Assembly: GCA_026874595.1 (NCBI GenBank)
Contig: CM049310.1
Coordinates: 51,526,058 to 51,590,057 of the forward strand
Source: Sipunculus nudus
Lineage: Eukaryota; Annelida; Sipuncula; Golfingiida; Sipunculidae
Direction: 5' to 3'
DNA length: 64,000 nucleotides
The position numbers and the translations under genes were made by a program. How positions within the stretch are numbered: position 1 is the stretch's first letter; each line of letters starts with the position of its first letter. The notes below the pieces were generated by a model. The model searched no databases, was not told the DNA's origin, and saw only the letters and a list, made by a program, of their open reading frames with translations. Shown here one piece after another: positions 47,936 to 58,399 of this stretch.

Positions 47936-48980
47936 TTACACTGTCAGTCCGATATTTTCAGGAAGGAATAAAAATAACAAGTATTGCTAGATATAAGTCA
48001 TTTCTAAATTTTGCCTGTGATATCACACTTTGCATCAGCCAATCAAATCAGGGCCCAGTCTCTCGATGACATTTACCTGCAAAAAACAAACCCACGTGCT
48101 ATTACGTTTACCTAACCTAATTAACTGTGACAAGTCTCGCATATCACATAACATGACCCAGAGTAGGGCACCAGCATTATTACCTGTTTGCTTACAAAAG
48201 CCACTACATGGCCTGCTAGAGCAAGCTATAGAGCAGCTATAGTAGCTCGGGGCATACAATTTCCTTTTCCTTGAGTCTTGTTTTATATTTAAGCATCTAT
48301 GCATACATTGTACATGGGACACATAAATAGGGACATGCCTGTTTATTTACCTATACATTATAATGAAAAAAAAAACTGATCCTTTAAGGTATGATATTTT
48401 GCTATAAGCATTTAAGCCTTGCATGCAAGCTATTGAACATATACAATAAGGATGTTGTACAATGGTCCCTGGTCTTGGTTGCGTTTGGACAATTAATCAT
48501 TCATGACTAGGTTTAAAGTCTGTGTTCATACAAAATTGTAGGGACTACTTTATGATGAGCATATGTGATACACATTTTGTTGGAAAACAGTAGATGTTGT
48601 TGTTATATAAACTATCTTTTTAATTTCCTGCAGATGATTCAATTAAATTTATATTATTTTTAGGTGCCCATTCCCGTACCTTTTGAAAGGGAATTTATGT
48701 GATTTCTTGCTTCCTCTGTGGATATATTAATGATGTTAGTGTAGTTTTGTTGTGACAAGTTCTTGCAAGACCTCCCAGAAGGATGTATGATCTTGTTTAT
48801 CAACAACATGTTTGTAATCACAGCAAAGTTAAACTAGGGACCTGTAGGTTAGTTGATAGTAATCATTTAAATGTAACCTTTTTTTTGAAGATATTAGGAA
48901 ACATGTTTGAAATCGAGAATAATATATTTGTAATGAAATTAAGCACTAATTATATGTATTATTAATATTTATAAATAATA
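47936..48980. other. intergenic DNA
   Basis: No recognised gene or repeat. Confidence 0.4.
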
Positions 48981-48984
48981 TGTA

Positions 48985-49503
48985 ATATTAAAGCAACCGG
49001 AAGTTCATTACCGCTGGAGGAAGTAACACTTAATGTTAATAACCTGAAACGGAAAAAGTCGAAAGGTATAGATGATATTCCTAGCGAGATAATCAAATGT
49101 AGAAACGTCATACGGTACATTTTCAAATTTATTACGTTTTCTTTACGTTTATGTAACCTGAAGCAGGTAAAGATTGCATTGAACCTTTTAATCACATAGG
49201 GACTAGTCCATCGTCGTGTATCGGGAAGGTCTATAGTTCGGTAATAGAGAGAAGAATTGTAAATTACTGTGAAGCTTTCTCACCGATCGAAGATGAAAAA
49301 AATGGTTTTTGAAGTGGTCGGTCTTGCATTGTTCAGATATTATTATATTAAGTAGTATAATAAAAAAATCGGAAGCAGACGTTTGTTGCAATGATAGACA
49401 TGAAAAAGGCTTTTGACTGGATATATAGAACTTAGCTTTTATATCGTTTAACAGAGTACAATATTGATGGCAAGATCTAAAATGCTATAAAATCTATGTG
49501 TAC
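48985..49503 (+). mobile_element. LINE relic, 5' part (CR1/Jockey-like RT)
   Basis: Plus-strand fragments carry SKGIDDIPSEIIKC, a NGF..GRSCI segment with a stop in it and AMIDMKKAFDW, the usual order in CR1/Jockey-type reverse transcriptases. Stops and frameshifts interrupt it. It continues at 56174 beyond the gypsy insertion. Confidence 0.7.
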
Positions 49504-50238
49504 TGTTGCATGGACGTCACCCGGACATCGGAGGATGGCGCCACGAAGTGGTGTGGCCGCCCCCGTTTCCACGCTTATGGATCCACCCCGCTATCAGTGA
49601 CTACTGACGCGCCTTGAGAAAACAACATCAAAACTATTCTTGGACCATTCAGTACTGGTTTTGCAGTTCTGCCGGCGCTATCGTTTCTCTCAAGCAAAAC
49701 CACAAACTTCTGCGGTTTTCACCCATTGTTGAAAACCTATAAAACGAACTCGCCTGCAGTACGAGGCGGGACTATTGACTTGACTACGCCACGTTACAGT
49801 TTTCCCCGGGGACCGTGACCGTGGGCTCTTGGTCCCCAAGCCCACGGAATGCCATGAACCACGCCATGAACTTTATTATTTAAGAAGAGGAGAGACTTTG
49901 TTTGTTTGGTGCCACATGGATTAATACAGGACTTCAGTTTTGTGTGTGCCCGAATTATGTGTTGATGATGGACTTCAGTTTCTCGTATACCGGATTCAGT
50001 TAAGTATTTCGTTACAGTTCGTTATTTAGAGACTCAGTTTTCGTCAGAGACTTGGTTATAAATTACGTTATGTATTGACTATTATATTATTTGTGTATGA
50101 ATGTAAATATTGTAATCTAGTAATATAGTACTGTTTTTGCACCCATATTTTGGTTACGTATTCATTTGAAGAGAACGTGTCTGAGCATATGTGTTACGGT
50201 TCGGCCTGAGTTGTTTGGTGTGAAAAGGGACCGTAACA
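49504..50238 (+). repeat. 5' LTR, 735 bp
   Basis: It begins TGTTGCATGG and ends CCGTAACA. It contains a CTATAAAA TATA-like word near 49736. It carries 17 bases (around 49941-49957, TTGTGTGTGCCCGAATT) that the 3' LTR lacks; otherwise I saw no difference. Confidence 0.93.
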
Positions 50239-50241
50239 TAA

Positions 50242-50259
50242 TGGCGACCGCGACGAGAC
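50242..50259 (+). other. primer-binding site
   Basis: TGGCGACCGCGACGAGAC lies three bases after the LTR and starts with the expected TGG. The tRNA species was not identified. Confidence 0.7.
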
Positions 50260-50396
50260 CCTGTATTTCGTAATAACGGCTACATTTGGATGTAAAATTT
50301 CACAGTGGTCTCTATAACTTCTAGGTATTGAACTAGTATTTAACTACAATTGAACTCGGATATTTCTCAGACACGTTATCTTGATACTTTGCAAAT

Positions 50397-51218
50397 ATGG
50401 GTACGGAATTTAAACCAAATGAAATTATACCACAATTAAGAGAAAATAGGAGCTTATTGTATACGTTAAAGAAAAATGAACTTGAAATTGTTGCTCTACA
50501 TTTAAATATTGACATCATGGATGTATGCACTGTAGAGGGTTTAAGAAATGTACTTAAGAAATCATTATATGGTGATGTAGAAAGTAAAGAGGAATCTGAT
50601 TTGGAGGAAAAACCTATTAAGGAACCTCTTGGGGCAACAGCTATTGACCCGATAGAACTAGAATTGAGAAAGTATGAACTTAAATTGAAATATGAAGCAG
50701 AAACAGAAATCCGTAGATGTGAAATCGAAAGAGAAACGCAAATTAAGTTGAAAGAGTTAGAGTTACAAAATCCTCAAAATCGTAAAGCACATGAGCCGTC
50801 TGAATTCCTATTCAGAAATTCGACAAAAGTACCTCCCTTCAATGAAAACGAAGTGGAGCGTTATTTCAGTTATTTTGAACGGGTGGCCACTTTAATGGCT
50901 TGGCCTAAAGGCCAGTGGACCCTGTTGTTACAAAGCGTTCTGGTTGGTCGCGCACAGGACGTTTACACTGCGCTCACAGACGAACAATGCAGGGATTACG
51001 ACACTGTAAAAGAGGTCATTCTGAGAGCCTATGAATTAGTCCCCGAAGCGTATCGCTTAAAATTTAGGAATGCCACCAAAAGAGAAAATCAAACTCATGT
51101 TGAATATGCTAGAGACAAAGAAAGTGCATTTAATAGATGGTGTCAGTCTATGAAAATTGATCAGGACTTTGAAAAACTCAAACAACTAATTTTGATAGAA
51201 GAGTTCAAAAGGAACTAA
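50397..51218 (+). pseudogene. gag: Gag (capsid part), truncated by a duplication
   Basis: This 273-residue frame has a helical N-terminus, a Glu/Lys-rich coiled coil (about residues 80-125), and a capsid domain with VPPFNENEVERYFSYFERVA, LVGRAQDVYTAL and VPEAYRLKFR. The pattern PEAYR.KFR...(H/S)..EYAR....F.RWC matches the SCAN domain, which is known to derive from Gmr1-like capsids. The frame ends early because a 29-bp stretch (51184-51212) is repeated at 51213-51241, shifting the frame into a stop. The rest of Gag, including the zinc knuckle, lies in the next frame. It forms the particle shell in the family; this copy cannot make it whole. Confidence 0.85.
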
Positions 51219-51241
51219 TTTTGATAGAAGAGTTCAAAAGG
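51184..51241. repeat. 29-bp tandem duplication in gag
   Basis: Two exact copies of a 29-bp unit starting AACTAATTTTGATAG. Because 29 is not a multiple of three, it truncates Gag. Confidence 0.95.
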
Positions 51242-52018
51242 CATATCCGTAGTGACATTAAAATATTTTTGGATGAACATAAAGTAAGAAATGTAAACGA
51301 GGCTGGTGTCCTGGCAGATGAATTTGCCTTGACGCACCGCCCCAGTTATACCAGTCACAGGAGGAGGTATGGTGAGAAAAGAGAAGGTAGCAAAAGCCCA
51401 AAACTGGGTCGGAGAAAGGGTAGTCCCTACTATCGGGGTCACTCCGGCTCGGGTAAACCACAGTCCGATCATGGTAAACCCCAGTATAAAAGTCAATCTG
51501 ACTCTCCTGCTCAACATAAAGAGGGACAACCTAGGACTGGACCCAAATATTGTACCTTCTGTGAGTTCAAGGGGCATACAGAATCTGAGTGTTACAGAAA
51601 AAGATACGGTCAAAGTAAGCCTAAACCTAATGCGTTAACTGTTACGCAGAGCATGAAACCGGTAACAATGCCCAGTAAACTAGAGACTAAAGGTGAAACA
51701 CAAAGCCCTGTCCACGAGAGCTTTCAGCCCTTTGTGTCAGATGGCTTTGTTCAGTTAGAGGGTAACCATGCAAGAAAGGCCCGTGTTAAAATCTTAAGGG
51801 ATACCGGGGCAACCCAAAGCCTCGTTTTGAAATCTGTTCTTCCCTTCTCTCAAGAGAGTTACGCGGGGTGTTCAGTTCTAGTCCAGGGCGTTAATTCGGA
51901 ATTTTTAGAAGTTCCATTACACAGAGTGAAACTAGAATCTGATTTAGTCTCTGAATTTGTAACTGTAGGAGTTTCGCTCCTCCTAGGCAACGATTTAGCT
52001 GGTGACAGTGAAAATTGA
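51221..52018 (+). pseudogene. Gag C-terminus (zinc knuckle) and protease
   Basis: 265 codons. A basic region rich in Arg/Lys/Ser is followed by a CCHC zinc knuckle (CTFCEFKGHTESEC, C-x2-C-x4-H-x4-C) and an aspartic protease domain with RDTGATQSLVL and a later LLLGNDLAGD, the typical flap-to-end motif. It continues the Gag frame before the duplication. It ends at a TGA at 52016; the integrase frame begins 17 bases upstream of that stop, in a different frame. This change may be a programmed shift or another lesion. Confidence 0.85.
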
Positions 52019-53174
52019 TCCCAGAATGACAAAATTGCCGAGCACTGATAGGGACACAGACCTGCTTCAGCAGGAGTTTCCGGGCGTATTTCCAGGCTGT
52101 GTAGTGACTCGAGCGATGAGTAAAAAGGCAAGTCTGAAACCAGAGAGTTCTGTACTTGACCTCTCGCAAACCTTTATGGCGCATTCAAACGATGACGTCA
52201 GTGGCTTAAAGCCTGTTACGCGAGTAAATATTAAATCGCCCGCGTGTGACCCAAGTGGCACACAAAGTCCAAAGGACTCGACTACAAATGTAGTACAGGG
52301 CAAACAGACCCTGAATAGAAATCTCCAAAGGAGTACAAACGGCGTGAAATCGCCTGATCAAAATGGGCATGAACAGATAAAGGATAGGAGTGTAAAGAAT
52401 GTAGAAGTTAGCATGAAAACTGATGATTTGATAGAAATGCAAAAGAAAGATCCTGATATTGCCTCCCTTAGAGAAAATGCCTTGACTAAAGAGGAAGCAG
52501 ATAAAGTTCCAACTTGTTTCACCTTACAGAATGATGTACTAGTCAGAAAATATAGACCTCCCACCATACCAGCGGACGAAACGTGGAATACTCTTTATCA
52601 AATTGTAGTTCCCCCCGAGTATCGCCCAGAAATCTTAAAACTTGCACACGATCATCCTATGGCAGGACATTTGGGTGTCAGGAAAACCAAACACAAATTT
52701 CTCCAACACTTCTATTGGCCCAAGTTAAAACGAGACGTGGCGAAATACTGTAAAACTTGTCATGTGTGTCAAATGATTGGAAAACCAACCCACCAAATTA
52801 GTCCTGCGCCACTCTCGCCCATACCAACAACACATGATGCGTTTGAATCAGTAATACTTGACTGTGTAGGACCGCTAAGAAAAACTAAACATGGCAATGA
52901 ATATGTTCTAACAATCATGTGTACTGCAACTAGATTTCCAGAAGGTATTCCTCTTAGAACTATATCTGCAAAGAAAATTGTTGAAGCTCTGGTTAAATTT
53001 TTTACTACTTTTGGCTTACCAAGAACAATACAAACGGATCAAGGTTCAAATTTCATGTCAAATATATTTGCCCAGGTTATGGCAGAGCTAGGCATAAAAC
53101 ACTACAAATCCAGTGCCTACCATCCTGAGAGTCAAGGTGCTCTAGAGCGATTTCACCAAACTCTCAAAAAATGA
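52002..53174 (+). pseudogene. integrase (zinc-binding and DDE core)
   Basis: About 390 codons. A linker is followed by the H-H-C-C zinc finger (HPMAGHLG ... CKTCHVC) and the catalytic core. D occurs in VILDCVG and IQTDQGSNF, and E in GALERFH, 35 residues after the second D, as expected for a retroviral-type integrase. The frame stops at 53172-53174 just after ERFHQTLKK, where a run of A appears one base short. The integrase C-terminal part follows in another frame. It lies upstream of reverse transcriptase, unlike standard Ty3/gypsy elements. Confidence 0.88.
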
Positions 53175-54154
53175 TTAGAGCTTATTGTCTTGACACTGGG
53201 AACCAGTGGGATGAGGGTTTACCCTTTTTGATATTTGCGGCCCGAGAAGCAGTGCAAGAAAGCTTAGGGTTTAGCCCTTTTGAATTAGTGTATGGGCACT
53301 GTGTAAGAGGCCCCCTGGCGGTGTTAAAAGACACTTGAATGGAAAACAGTTCTCCAAGTAGCTTGTTAAAATATGTTCAGGAATTCAAGGAGAAATTAAG
53401 TAGGGCAAATGAAATCGCCCAAGAACATTTAAAGAAAGCCCAAAACAAAATGAAAGTATGGTATGACAAAATGACGACAAAAAGAGAATTTAAACCTGGT
53501 GATAAAGTTCTGGTATTATTCCCAATTCCAGGACATCCCCTGCAAGCAAAATACTCTGGACCATACAAAATTGTTGAGAAGAAATCAGATTTGAATTATG
53601 TGATTGATACTCCTGATCGTAGAAAGTCGCAACAACTTTGTCATATAAATATGTTGAAAGAATATCATGACAGATCGGCGGAAACATGTCAATCTAGTCC
53701 TCCCCAAACAAATTTGGTACTCATTAAAGAAACTGAAAAGAATGCCGAGGATGTTCTCATGAAGAAAACTGAACATCCTGTAAAACTGAACAACTCTGAT
53801 ATTTTAAATAATTTAGATCAGAAATTGTCACATTTGGATTTCGATCAGTTATCAGAGTTGAAGGAAATCCTGCTAAATTATGACTCTTTATTTCCTGATG
53901 TCCCCAGTAGAACTAATGTACTACAGCATGATGTAGACGTAGGAGATGCTTCCCCTATTAAACAGGCACCATATAGAGCTGGTCCCCAAAAGTTACAAGC
54001 CATAAAGAATGAAATAAAGTATATGATAGAGAATGATATTATTGAAAACAGCAGTAGTGCCTGGAGTTCCCCATGTTTGTTGATAAAGAAGCCTGATATG
54101 ACCTACAGATTTCCTACAGATTTTGTACAGACTATCGAAAAGTTAACACTGTAA
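53175..54154 (+). pseudogene. integrase C-terminus (GPY/F) and start of RT
   Basis: The frame resumes after 53174 and is cut by a TGA at 53336-53338. It then runs from 53339 with a helical linker, FKPGDKVLVLFPIPGHPLQA, SGPYKIVEK and INMLKEYHDR, the GPY/F module of gypsy integrases. The first reverse-transcriptase segment (PIKQAPYRAGPQKLQAIKNE, DIIENSSSAWSSPCLLIKKP) follows in the same frame. An 11-bp repeat at 54102-54123 then shifts the frame. Confidence 0.85.
54102..54123. repeat. 11-bp tandem duplication in RT
   Basis: CCTACAGATTT occurs twice in a row. It shifts the reading frame just before the conserved TDYRKVN segment. Confidence 0.9.
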
Positions 54155-55221
54155 CAATAACAGATACTTACCCTTTGCCCAGAGTGGAAGATTGCATTGA
54201 TAGGAATGGATATAATACGTATATTAGCAAGTTAGATCTGTTAAAAGGTTATTGGCAGGTACCTCTTACCGAAAGGGCTAAGCAAATATCTGCGTTTGTA
54301 ACGCCAAACGGTTTGTTCCAGTACAAAGTTATGCCCTTCGGAATGAAAAATGCGCCAGCCTGCTTCATGAGACTTATGAATTGTGTATTATCTGGCTTAG
54401 ATAACTGTACTTGCTATATTGATGATGTTGTTGTATACAATCACATATGGGAAGATCATAAACAAAGTTTGGTAGAACTCTTTGAGAGACTGAAAAAAGC
54501 AGGATTGACATTTAATCTTGCCAAGAGTGATTTTTGTCGTGCAACTGTAACATATTTAGGGCACGAAGTAGGTCAAGGTTGTGTAAAACCAATTGCCAGT
54601 AAAGTATCTGCTATCGTAGAATTTCCAGTTCCTACTAATCGCAAGGAACTAATGCGATTCTTAGGAATGACTGGGTATTACAGGAAATTTTGTCAAAACT
54701 TTGCAGAAGTTGTAAATCCGTTAACGGACCTATTGAAAAAGGACAGAAAATTCCATTGGAATAAAAACTGTCAAAATGCTTTTGAAAGAGCCAAAGCTAT
54801 ATTACAAAGTGCACCTGTGTTACAGGCTCCAAATTTTGATAAACCGTTTTCTCTCATGACGGATGCCAGCGATTGCGGTGTAGGCGCTGTGCTCATCCAA
54901 GACGATGACTTTAACATAAGTCATCCGGTTTGCTATTATTCAAAGAAATTTTTACCTCATCAAAAGAATTATTCTACTATTGAAAAGGAAACTCTGTCAC
55001 TATTGATGGCGTTACAGCACTTTGAAGTATATTTGGGCTCTACGCCGTATGATATAACTGTTTATACAGATCATAATCCCATAACATTTCTTCATAAGAT
55101 GAAGAATAAAAATCAGAGATTAATGAGATGGAGTCTAGCCCTGTCAGAGTTTAACCTAGTTATCAAACACATCAAGGGCTCCGATAACATAATCGCTGAT
55201 ACGTTATCGAGACGTCATTAA
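54124..55221 (+). pseudogene. reverse transcriptase and RNase H
   Basis: A continuous frame with LDLLKGYWQVPL, FGMKNAPACFMRLM and the catalytic YIDD box (54415-54426). The connection region has FLGMTGYYRKF, and RNase H has LMTDASDCGVGAVL, a central E in YSTIEKETLSLL and YTDHNPITFL. It ends ADTLSRRH at the stop 55219-55221. All catalytic acidic residues of RT and RNase H are visible. The frame has no own start because the duplication at 54102 cuts it from the upstream part. In this element it is the last pol domain. Confidence 0.9.
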
Positions 55222-55444
55222 TTTTGATCTGATGATTGCCTCTTGTTATAGCCTCGGACATGTTTTGTCCTTTGGAAAAGTTGTATTACATATATTACAT
55301 GTATTAAGATATTGCTGATTATACTATTTGTGATGATGATAATTAATTAGCTGTAAGAAGCATAAACTAATGCTTAAGATGTCAAACTACTCATATACTC
55401 GTCATACAGTGCTAATGCTTTGCTCTCCTTACCTTCTTTCTTTT
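55222..55444 (+). other. untranslated tail of the element
   Basis: About 220 bp between the RNase H stop and the polypurine tract. No envelope-like frame was seen. Confidence 0.6.
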
Positions 55445-55455
55445 AAGGGTGGGGG
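55445..55455 (+). other. polypurine tract
   Basis: AAGGGTGGGGG directly before the 3' LTR; it primes plus-strand DNA synthesis in LTR elements. Confidence 0.8.
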
Positions 55456-56173
55456 TGTTGCATGGACGTCACCCGGACATCGGAGGATGGCGCCACGAAG
55501 TGGTGTGGCCGCCCCCGTTTCCACGCTTATGGATCCACCCCGCTATCAGTGACTACTGACGCGCCTTGAGAAAACAACATCAAAACTATTCTTGGACCAT
55601 TCAGTACTGGTTTTGCAGTTCTGCCGGCGCTATCGTTTCTCTCAAGCAAAACCACAAACTTCTGCGGTTTTCACCCATTGTTGAAAACCTATAAAACGAA
55701 CTCGCCTGCAGTACGAGGCGGGACTATTGACTTGACTACGCCACGTTACAGTTTTCCCCGGGGACCGTGACCGTGGGCTCTTGGTCCCCAAGCCCACGGA
55801 ATGCCATGAACCACGCCATGAACTTTATTATTTAAGAAGAGGAGAGACTTTGTTTGTTTGGTGCCACATGGATTAATACAGGACTTCAGTTATGTGTTGA
55901 TGATGGACTTCAGTTTCTCGTATACCGGATTCAGTTAAGTATTTCGTTACAGTTCGTTATTTAGAGACTCAGTTTTCGTCAGAGACTTGGTTATAAATTA
56001 CGTTATGTATTGACTATTATATTATTTGTGTATGAATGTAAATATTGTAATCTAGTAATATAGTACTGTTTTTGCACCCATATTTTGGTTACGTATTCAT
56101 TTGAAGAGAACGTGTCTGAGCATATGTGTTACGGTTCGGCCTGAGTTGTTTGGTGTGAAAAGGGACCGTAACA
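55456..56173 (+). repeat. 3' LTR, 718 bp
   Basis: Same ends as the 5' LTR. It lacks the 17 bases after GGACTTCAGTT near 55893. Confidence 0.93.
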
Positions 56174-56460
56174 GTACGGACACAAAAGCATATGTCCATA
56201 TAAATGTACATTTGAAAACTGAATGGTTCGATATGTCTAGAGAAGTAAGACAAGGGGCCCTATGTCCCCTACATTGTTCGATATATTTGTTAATTCCTTG
56301 GTAGATCACTTTGAACTTTTGAATATTGGCATAAAAATCAATATCAAAACAGTGTGCATGTTATTATATGCTGACGATATGGTACTCTTTGCTAAGTCAG
56401 CAGGAGAGTTCCAGACCTTAATTTCTGCTATGGAACACTGGCGTAATTACTAGCAATTAA
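56174..56460 (+). mobile_element. LINE relic, 3' part
   Basis: Continues the LINE of 48985-49503 after the gypsy element: VHLKTEWFDMSREVRQG, then in another frame SPTLFDIFVNSLVD and the catalytic LLYADDMVLFAKSAG. It fades out near 56460. The 3' end was not identified. Confidence 0.7.
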
Positions 56461-56589
56461 AGGTAAACAATTTAAAAACTAGACGCCTATAGGGCGAACG
56501 CTTGCCGGAAGGGGATATGCGGACATGAAGAGGTTAAAGGGACTTAGTCTTTAAGGTGGAAGTCATCCAATCTTCTTATGGAAAACAAG

Positions 56590-57800
56590 TGGTTGCGGCA
56601 ATAATTGAAAAAGGAGTGAGATGGCTATGTATATTTTTGACAAAGATTATAGGGAAAAAACGATTACGAGGTTTTTCAATGACCTTGACCATTGATCGTT
56701 TTAAATAATACACCTACAGCTTCAAGAATACGTTCCGATATACAACATATGTAAGTTACAAAGTGATTACTGTTAAACTGTGCCCTATAGAATGCTTAAT
56801 GTAAGACGAAGAACTTGTAAGACGAAGAACTAGCAAGAAGGCAAACTTGAAGACAAACAGACAGACATACTGACAAAGTGACACATCTGAGATAACAGAT
56901 GACTAGATAATCTTATGCCGAAGGTTTAGCGGAACAGAATGAGATTTAGTTTATGTAAGTAAAATTTATAGTATTGGAGATATGGTAAAAAAATATATGT
57001 TGTGGTGTTAATATTGCAGCGCCTCCTATCGGCCATTTTCTAAAACGAAAAAAAAACAATTTCGAGATTTTGCGAGACTTGTAATAAACTCTTTTAGTTC
57101 TAATTTAAATCTACCCAATCCAAAAGCTAGATCTCTGTAGCTTTAAAACTGACAAAGTAAGAAATATAAATCCCTTAATTTTCGAATATCATGAGATTTT
57201 CCCAAAAATAAGTCGCCATGGTAACGGCAGATTCGGGTCATCTACATATTAGAAAAAAAAGCCATGGAATCACAAACAAAATGAGGTGTGGTTAAGGTTG
57301 ATATGACCACTTTTGACAGAGATATGAGGAAATAACAAGTTAAAGGTTTTTTGATGACCTTTGGCCTTGACCTTTGACCGATTTTTACCAAAATGCAAAA
57401 TATGCCATATGTTAAATACTTAACTGATAGATTTCAAAAGCTATTGCTTGAAAATTGTGACCTGTAGTGTGTTATAGGTCAGACAGATCAACAAGGCTAT
57501 TGACGAAATTAACAACAACTGACAAACAGACAGGTATTCTGATATAAGTGACGCAAGGTCAACGAAGGTTGATCATACCATGATATGGGGAATAGCAAGA
57601 CGAACAAAATGAGGTAAAAATGAGGTTGATGCGACAATTTTTTCAAATTATGACAAATTATGAGGAAATAAGGTTTCGTGGTTTTTTGATAGCCTTGTTC
57701 TGGACCTTTTACCTATTTTGACCAAAAACAATAGGGCACCTAGAATTTTGGTTGTCCATCATCCCTGAAACTTTCAAGGTGAAATTGTGGCCAGGAGAGT
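56590..57800. repeat. diverged tandem units of about 300 bp
   Basis: Segments near 56610, 57290 and 57610 share GATATGAGGAAATAA-like words and TTTTTTGATGACCTTGACC or close variants. They are followed by an AAAACTGTG/AAATTGTG word and GACAGACAG-type runs. It is non-coding. Confidence 0.5.
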
Positions 57801-57809
57801 AAGCCTTAT

Positions 57810-57968
57810 AAATCACTAATACTCTGCTAGTTTCATATCATTTACAGAAGCAGGTATTCCATCTTTCAAATGTTTGTTAGGTTTTGAATTTCTTTTGTCG
57901 AGACTTTGATTTATGTCAATAAAATAAAAAAATTTCACAGATCTTGGTTCCGATATGTATCTTCTTTC

Positions 57969-58014
<46 letters not shown>

Positions 58015-58260
58015 AGATTGTCCAGTAGATTCATTAAAGGAATATATTGGGGGAAAGGTGCAAAACGTAGTAATGGACAGGCGTGGTTAATCGATTCCCC
58101 CGCTCTGTGGATGCAAAGTTACTCCTCAATGCCACCATGGGTGGTTATAGGACTGCCCAAATACCAGGAGAGGAGGAATTGTATATTCCACTATACTTGA
58201 GCCATTAATATAGTATCATTCACTTAATATGAACGAGGTTAAAAATTCAAATGCGTGCTT
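57810..58260. repeat. 3' flank of gene 2, homologous to that of gene 1
   Basis: Matches about 8450-8935: an AGAAGCAG word, (TC)n (57964-58010), ATATTGGGGGAAAGGTGCAAAACG versus ATACTGGGAGAAATGTGC, GGACAGGCGTGGTTAATC, CCAGGAGAGGAGGAATTG and ATATGAACGAGGTT. It is non-coding. Confidence 0.75.
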
Positions 58261-58264
58261 TATT
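58259..58264 (-). promoter_or_regulatory. poly(A) signal of gene 2
   Basis: AATAAA on the minus strand, 41 bases after the stop, in the conserved 3' UTR. Confidence 0.8.
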
Positions 58265-58304
58265 TCAAATAATACTTTGGCCCCACCCAGGCTTGCAGAA
58301 AGTC

Positions 58305-58399
58305 TCAGCGGAAGTTCTCAACTTCCTTGAAGATGTCGTCGATGTTCTCTCCTTCCATCTCCTCCAGCACTGGGTGCTTGTCCAGGATCTTGTGCACTT
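58305..58399 (-). CDS. gene 2 last exon
   Basis: 95 nt; acceptor ATTTGCAG|AAGTGC. It encodes VHKILDKHPVLEEMEGENID and on to EVENFR. Confidence 0.9.

Larger units (their letters stand above)
49504..56173 (+). mobile_element. Gmr1-type Ty3/gypsy LTR retrotransposon, 6.67 kb
   Basis: A full-length element with two LTRs (TGTTGC...GTAACA), a primer-binding site, gag, protease, integrase, reverse transcriptase, RNase H and polypurine tract. It is flanked by the 4-bp duplication GTAC (49500-49503, 56174-56177). Integrase precedes reverse transcriptase, the reverse of usual Ty3/gypsy order, while the protein motifs are gypsy-type. This is the hallmark of Gmr1-like elements. The copy is defective: a 29-bp duplication in gag, a frame change near 52002-52018, a one-base loss near 53170, an in-frame stop at 53336 and an 11-bp duplication at 54102-54123. 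The LTRs differ mainly by one 17-bp indel. Confidence 0.92.

Noticed and set aside
52002-55221. Ty1/copia assignment from the integrase-first order
   Set aside because: The GPY/F module, YIDD box, RNase H and Gag motifs are Ty3/gypsy-type; the order is explained by the Gmr1 group.
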